Of a DNA stretch of 10,238 nt, positions 6,901 to 10,238 are shown in pieces. This DNA comes from an uncultured Prevotellaceae bacterium. Lineage in GTDB: Bacteria > Bacteroidota > Bacteroidia > Bacteroidales > Muribaculaceae. The translations under genes were made by a program, and so were the position numbers. The notes under the pieces were generated by a model. That model was not told the DNA's origin. It was given only the letters and a program-made list of their open reading frames with translations, and ran no database searches. Position 1 is the stretch's first letter. Every line of letters begins with the position of its first letter. Location: NCBI GenBank assembly GCA_947254205.1, contig CAMYCE010000077.1:1-10238 (forward strand). The letters run 5' to 3'.

Positions 6901-7084
6901 ACCCAAATCGGTCATTAGGTTTCTTTGTTTTTGTCAAATTATTTTGAGTAATTTTTGATTGATTTTGAGGGCGTTTAGCGGGCTAAACAACCGAAAAAGC
7001 AGTCAAAAAGAACCAAAATAAATGACAAAGGCAAGGAAAAGCCTAATATATTTTCTTATTGCGACCTAATGACCGATTGGGGTT
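6900..7084. mobile_element. MITE-like non-coding element with 21-bp inverted ends
   Basis: The ends, 6900-6920 and 7064-7084, are inverted copies with 20 of 21 bases matching (core ATCGGTCATTAGGT). The 143 bp between them are AT-rich with no credible ORF. The first 52 bases recur inverted and identical at window positions 1-52, which shows it is a dispersed repeat. Outermost ACCC is compatible with IS982-family ends as I remember them, but the parent family is not proven. No 7-9 bp target duplication is visible; TTAA occurs at both borders (6897-6900 and 7083-7086) and may be chance. The element fills most of the gap between cdd and the convergent hydrolase gene. Confidence 0.65.
6973..6988. 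repeat. Perfect short palindrome inside the MITE-like element
   Basis: GTTTAGC and GCTAAAC form a perfect 7-bp inverted repeat around GG. On RNA the loop would have to open one or two pairs. There is no adjacent T run, so it does not look like a terminator. It could be a protein-binding site within the element; the function is unknown. Confidence 0.5.
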
Positions 7085-7161
7085 AAATCGATTTCGATCT
7101 AAAATTTGAGCAAGCAACACATTTTGCTCCTGCCATGCTTGCAGGGTGCAAGTTGCTGTTG

Positions 7162-8454
7162 CTATTTGTGGGAAGGAAGGTTGAGAATAAATTGAGCGAT
7201 GTCGTCGATGACTTGCGGGTTGAGGTCTTCGGCAATGAAACCATATCCCATGCTACTTTCCAACTTGTTGCAGTGTTGAAACAAGTGGTTGAATTGAGGA
7301 TACCGCTTGACAGTGGCATTTTTCACCAGCCGTGCAATGTTGCCCAAGTTTTGCTCGCAATCAACTTGAGCGTCCCATTCGCCGTTTAGGGCAAGCACGG
7401 GGCACTCGATGCGTTGCAGGTTTTGAGTGGGATCGGTTTTCACAAAGTTGATATACCATGGCGAGGTGAGTGCCGGTATTTGGGCTTGTAGAAAAGGAAT
7501 AGCTTGTGCCATTTCATTCAGTTGGGTTTTCAAGTTGGCAGGGGCGCTCGATGTGTCGATAGCGGTGAAAATATCGGTCACTTGTTGTGATAGTTGAGCC
7601 GTCCACGGCATTCCTTGCAGTTTCACAATCCATTCGTTTTGCTTGATCATGAGTTCTTTGCCTTTCACGGCAGGAGCAGCCATGAGTATGGCAAAGTCAA
7701 GCCCACCCTCGGCAGCTTGCATGATGGTGATGCTACCGCCCTCGCTGTGCCCAATCATTCCCAACCTGTGGCTGTCGACAACATGGGTGAGCGATTGCAG
7801 GTGTTGCAACACAGCATGGGCATCGGTGGCATAGTCATTGGTGGTTTCATAGCCTGTGGCGATGCTCGATTTTCCCACTCCACGCTTGTCGTAGCGTGCC
7901 ACCACAATGCCTCGGCGGGTGAGGCTGTCGGCAAGCACTTTAAAAGGCTTATGCCCCAATATGGTTTCGTCGCGATCGAGTGCGCCACTGCCTGCCACCA
8001 GCACCACTGCAGGAAAGGGTCCCTTGCCTTGTGGAATGGTGAGTGTGCCCGCCAAGCTGATGCCGTGATGCGAGCAAGTGAACTCTTCCTCTTTATAGGG
8101 CTTTGGGGTAGGCTTCGCCGCGGTTTTGCGCCCAAAATGGAGTGGAAAGCTCATGCCTCCTTGCGTGAATGTGCCTTTCAGGCTATCGCCACACAATGTG
8201 CCCTTGTAGTGTGCCTGAAGTGTGGCAATGCTCCACTCAATGCTATCGCCATTGATGCTACTTGTGCAAGCCATGCCAGTGGCCCCTTGGGCAGGGCTGT
8301 CGAGCGTGACACTATTGGCAGGGTCGATGTGTAACACAAGCGGAATGCCGGGCCCCACGTTGAGAGTGCCTTGCCAGTCGCCAACGAGGCTTTGTGCGAG
8401 ACTGGCACACGACAAGAAAAGCGCGATGAGTAGTGTTGCAATATATCGTTTCAT
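7162..8454 (-). CDS. Secreted alpha/beta hydrolase with N-terminal beta domain
   Basis: A 430-residue exported protein. Residues 1-21 (MKRYIATLLIALFLSCASLA) are a signal peptide; the Cys lies in a poor lipobox, so signal peptidase I is more likely. Residues about 22-112 are a beta-rich accessory region (LVGDWQGTLNVGPGIPLVLH). Residues about 125-430 form the alpha/beta hydrolase domain: VLVAGSGALDRDE oxyanion region, nucleophile Ser237 in GHSEGGS, Asp361 in NGEWDAQV and His390 in FNHLFQ. The triad is intact, so an esterase or similar acyl hydrolase is expected; the substrate cannot be told. The frame is open to an ATG at 8505, but that lies inside the -7 box and puts charged residues before the signal peptide, so 8454 is chosen. 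It appears to be transcribed alone. Confidence 0.9.
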   Translation of the reverse strand: MKRYIATLLIALFLSCASLAQSLVGDWQGTLNVGPGIPLVLHIDPANSVTLDSPAQGATGMACTSSINGDSIEWSIATLQAHYKGTLCGDSLKGTFTQGGMSFPLHFGRKTAAKPTPKPYKEEEFTCSHHGISLAGTLTIPQGKGPFPAVVLVAGSGALDRDETILGHKPFKVLADSLTRRGIVVARYDKRGVGKSSIATGYETTNDYATDAHAVLQHLQSLTHVVDSHRLGMIGHSEGGSITIMQAAEGGLDFAILMAAPAVKGKELMIKQNEWIVKLQGMPWTAQLSQQVTDIFTAIDTSSAPANLKTQLNEMAQAIPFLQAQIPALTSPWYINFVKTDPTQNLQRIECPVLALNGEWDAQVDCEQNLGNIARLVKNATVKRYPQFNHLFQHCNKLESSMGYGFIAEDLNPQVIDDIAQFILNLPSHK

Positions 8455-8504
8455 GTGCTTGATGATGTGATGTTTGTTTTTGTTTTGGCAGTAGAGAGCA
8501 TTCA

Positions 8505-8539
8505 CAAAGATAAGGTTTTAGAATGGAAATTCCGACAAG
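8505..8539 (-). promoter_or_regulatory. Candidate promoter of the alpha/beta hydrolase gene
   Basis: The minus strand has CTTG (plus 8536-8539), a 23-bp spacer and TATCTTTG (plus 8505-8512). The -7 box matches TAnnTTTG exactly. The start at 8454 would get a leader of about 45 nt. The spacing and the flanking CCT before the -7 box are the same as in the pdxJ promoter candidate. Confidence 0.5.
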
Positions 8540-8617
8540 ATTTCTTTGATAATCTTTTTTGTGACAAAAAATAGCAGAAACCGTTTTTTGTGTATCTTGT
8601 TATCCAATAATGACAAC

Positions 8618-8695
8618 AAAAGCGTGCCACCACTTGTCCCTCCGATGCCAAAAACAAGGGTGGCATCGGCAGTTCACAAGCAGTGGCACGCTTTT
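8618..8695. terminator. Large two-tiered hairpin between hydrolase and carbonic anhydrase genes
   Basis: The outer stem pairs 8618-8637 with 8676-8695 (20 positions, 18 matching; AAAAGCGTGCCAC is perfect). The inner stem pairs 8642-8650 (CCGATGCCA) perfectly with 8661-8669, with a 10-base loop. A T run follows the stem on both strands (CTTTTATATTTT rightward, CTTTTGTTGTC leftward). It lies 48 bp past the leftward carbonic anhydrase stop, so terminator function for that gene is the simplest reading. At 78 bp with two stems it is larger than an ordinary terminator and could instead be a palindromic repeat or structured RNA. Two small hairpins, AAGC-GCTT (8704-8717) and AAGCAA-TTGCTT (8728-8741), lie between it and the stop codon. 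Confidence 0.55.
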
Positions 8696-8742
8696 ATATT
8701 TTCAAGCGATAGTGCTTATATATTGTCAAGCAATTTTGCTTT

Positions 8743-9282
8743 TCACACCACTTCGGTGAGTTCTCCTGTCAGCGAATCTATCATGAATCCCCTCACTACA
8801 AAGTTGCGTGGCATGAGCGGATGTTGCTTGATAGCCTCGACCATGCGTTGCACATCAGCTTCGATGTCGTCGAAGCCGTGGAGGAACTCGTCGAGGTTGA
8901 CAAACTGTGCTGCTTGTTCTAAGGCTTCGTCTGTCACCCCTTTTTCTCTCATGAGGTCCTCGAAATGGTGCGCCTCCATGTGGCATAGTCCACAATCGGA
9001 GTGATGCACCACCATGATTTCCTCGCATCCTAATTCGTACACTGCCACCAAGAGCGACCGCATCACCGAGTCGTAGTGCGAAATCATGGTGCCGCCTGCC
9101 ACCTTGATAATCTTGGCATCGCCGTTTTTCAATCCCATTGACTTGGGCAAGAGTTCGGTGAGACGGGTGTCCATGCAGGTGAGCACCGCCAACTTTCGAT
9201 TGGGCTGCCCAGATGTGATATACTCTTCGTATCGCTTTTCTGCCACGAACTGTTTGTTAAATGTTAAAATGTCGTCTATCAT
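8743..9282 (-). CDS. Beta-class carbonic anhydrase
   Basis: Interconverts CO2 and bicarbonate in the cytosol. The 179-residue protein has the beta-class zinc site: CMDTR (Cys36 ligand; Asp38 and Arg40 the conserved dyad), VAGGTMISHYDSVMRSLLVA in the active-site helix and HHSDCG (His94 and Cys97 ligands). The C-terminal FMIDSLTGELTEV is typical of short bacterial forms. The frame extends upstream to an ATG at 9360, but the added 26 residues are Cys/Lys-rich and unlike the family. The methionine at 9282 follows AAGGAAAAAA, a plausible ribosome binding site. A transposase relic begins 144 bp upstream in the opposite direction, and its insertion could have replaced part of the original promoter; no clear TAnnTTTG box is seen. 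Confidence 0.93.
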   Translation of the reverse strand: MIDDILTFNKQFVAEKRYEEYITSGQPNRKLAVLTCMDTRLTELLPKSMGLKNGDAKIIKVAGGTMISHYDSVMRSLLVAVYELGCEEIMVVHHSDCGLCHMEAHHFEDLMREKGVTDEALEQAAQFVNLDEFLHGFDDIEADVQRMVEAIKQHPLMPRNFVVRGFMIDSLTGELTEVV

Positions 9283-9426
9283 ATTGCTTTTTTCCTTATT
9301 TCCGCAGCGTTTTTGCTTGCAAGAAATGCAAGTGCCTGATACATAAAAGTATTCAAACACTTGCGTATGTCAGAAAATTCACTTATCTTAGTGCTACTAA
9401 ACATGTAAAACAATAAATCAACTGAC

Positions 9427-10238
9427 ATGACAAAAGTAGCAATAAAATCTGACAAAATAACCTCTTTTGGTGGAATTTTTCACGTAATGGATGTTTTTTC
9501 CAAACTTGGACTCAATCAAGTCATTGACTCCTCGCTTGGTCAGCGTGGCAGTACAGGTACGGCATTCCAATATAGTGATATTATTTCATCGCTGTTTTAT
9601 AGCTATTTATGTGGTGCTGATTGCTTGGAAGATATTAACACGCTCGTTGCTCAGTTTTCATTATCTCCCAAATGTACACTTCCTGGGGCAGACACTGTTG
9701 GTCGTGGTTTAAAAGAACTTAAGGAAGCAAATGTGGTTTACACTTGTGATAAATCCAAGCACGCCTATAAGTTCAATAAGGCTGAGAAATTAAACCAACG
9801 ATTTCGTTAAGCCAGACGAAGCATACAAATGAGTGAAACGAAATTTGTACATGCTCGTTGCGAGAAATCGCACTTTGAAAAAGAACTTCTTCTGACGATG
9901 GTTAAGCATTTTGGCTTAATACACGAAGGAAGCAGCGTTGATTTAGACTTTGACCACCAGTTTATTCCTGCACACAAATACGATGCAACATATTCTTATA
10001 AAGGCGATTACGGTTACTTTCCTGGTTGGGTACACCTGCCTTTCTCCTTTCTTGAGCAGAACACCGTCTTTATGCTCGTTACCGAAGTCTTTTTCGACTC
10101 CAAATTGTTTTGAAATGCCATACAATAGGTTTTGACGGACAAAAGCTATTGTTTTGATATGCAAAAGGTGATGTATTGCCGCGCAAAAAATTATATATTA
10201 CGTTTATGTTAAATTCTTTCAAGCGCTTGCTGAATGTC
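9427..10238 (+). pseudogene. Degenerate IS1380-family transposase, internally deleted
   Basis: The N-terminal part (127 codons to a TAA at 9808-9810) begins MTKVAIKSDKITSFGGIFHV, as in Bacteroides IS1380 transposases. The same frame resumes at 9811 and includes VDLDFDHQFI and KYDATYSYKGDYGYFPG, the region of the first catalytic Asp. At about 10024-10029 it jumps to WVHLPFSFLEQNTVFML, which matches the family's near-C-terminal FGW..LP.SF..QNTVF block as I recall it. About 200 residues, including the second Asp and the Glu of the DDE triad, are missing. After the TGA at 10111-10113, remnants such as RTKAIVL (from 10136) appear in another frame. It cannot encode an active enzyme. The frame continues past the window edge. 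The left element end is not certain; CCTGATAC at 9335 is a possible terminus. Confidence 0.85.

Noticed and set aside
6391..6915. Leftward 174-codon open frame opposite cdd
   Set aside because: cdd has all zinc ligands and normal length; the antisense frame has no domain features.
7138..7152. CTTGCA-GGG-TGCAAG hairpin past the hydrolase stop as a terminator
   Set aside because: The stem is only six pairs and no T run follows in the leftward direction.
7594..8334. Rightward 246-codon open frame opposite the alpha/beta hydrolase
   Set aside because: The reverse strand encodes a complete catalytic triad, signal peptide and promoter; the forward frame shows no recognisable domain.
8455..8505. 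Upstream start for the alpha/beta hydrolase
   Set aside because: It falls in the -7 box and would bury the signal peptide behind 17 mainly polar residues.
9316..9332. CTTGCA-AGAAA-TGCAAG hairpin upstream of carbonic anhydrase as a regulatory structure
   Set aside because: Short stem with no supporting context; chance occurrence is likely.
9283..9360. N-terminal extension of carbonic anhydrase from an upstream ATG
   Set aside because: The extra residues are unlike the family, and the ATG at 9282 has a ribosome binding site and gives the normal length.
9943..10164. Leftward 73-codon open frame at the right end
   Set aside because: It lies opposite the transposase relic; the plus strand carries recognisable IS1380 residues (QNTVF block) across the same bases, so the reverse frame is a shadow.
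1..10238. CRISPR arrays, tRNA/rRNA genes, defence or toxin-antitoxin modules
   Set aside because: No regularly spaced direct repeats, no cloverleaf or rRNA-like stretches and no matching protein motifs were seen on reading both strands.

Overview
The window looks like chromosomal DNA from a Bacteroidales bacterium, resembling Bacteroides, Prevotella or Muribaculaceae; the genus cannot be fixed from sequence alone. The grounds are the protein relatives (Bacteroidota-type AsnC regulator, secreted glucosaminidase with LysM repeats, Bacteroides-type IS1380 transposase) and several upstream boxes fitting the Bacteroidota sigma-ABfr -7 consensus TAnnTTTG. Shine-Dalgarno sequences are weak or absent before most genes, which also fits the phylum.

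Layout. Positions 1-52 are the edge of a dispersed repeat. A leftward Lrp/AsnC regulator follows (93-569), then a strong leftward terminator (710-751). That terminator closes a leftward operon read as pdxJ, exbB, exbD, tonB (3634 down to 782). The operon pairs pyridoxine 5'-phosphate synthase with a complete TonB energy-transducing complex. Divergent from pdxJ, across a 194-bp region holding a 9+9 bp palindrome, runs nadK with a YgjP-like zinc metallopeptidase gene 17 bp behind it (3829-5423). That pair converges, with only 3 bp between stop codons, on a leftward secreted glucosaminidase/LysM gene (5427-6431). The start codon of that gene overlaps the start codon of the rightward cytidine deaminase gene cdd (6430-6900).

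Directly at the cdd stop codon lies a 185-bp non-coding element with 21-bp inverted ends (6900-7084). One arm of it is repeated exactly, inverted, at the left edge of the window, so it is probably a MITE-like element. Then come two leftward single genes: a secreted two-part alpha/beta hydrolase (7162-8454) and a beta-class carbonic anhydrase (8743-9282). Between them is a large two-tiered hairpin (8618-8695). The right end is a decayed IS1380-family transposase (9427 to the window edge) with an in-frame stop, a large internal deletion joining its N-terminal part to its C-terminal part, and later frameshifts.

Most of the window is housekeeping: NAD(P) and B6 cofactor synthesis, outer-membrane transport energisation, cell-wall hydrolysis, pyrimidine salvage and CO2/bicarbonate balance. 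I found no defence system, CRISPR array, RNA gene or obviously new multi-gene system. The points worth a second look are the MITE-like repeat, the deletion-derived IS1380 relic, the overlapping divergent starts at 6429-6432, the composite hairpin at 8618-8695 and the palindrome between pdxJ and nadK.
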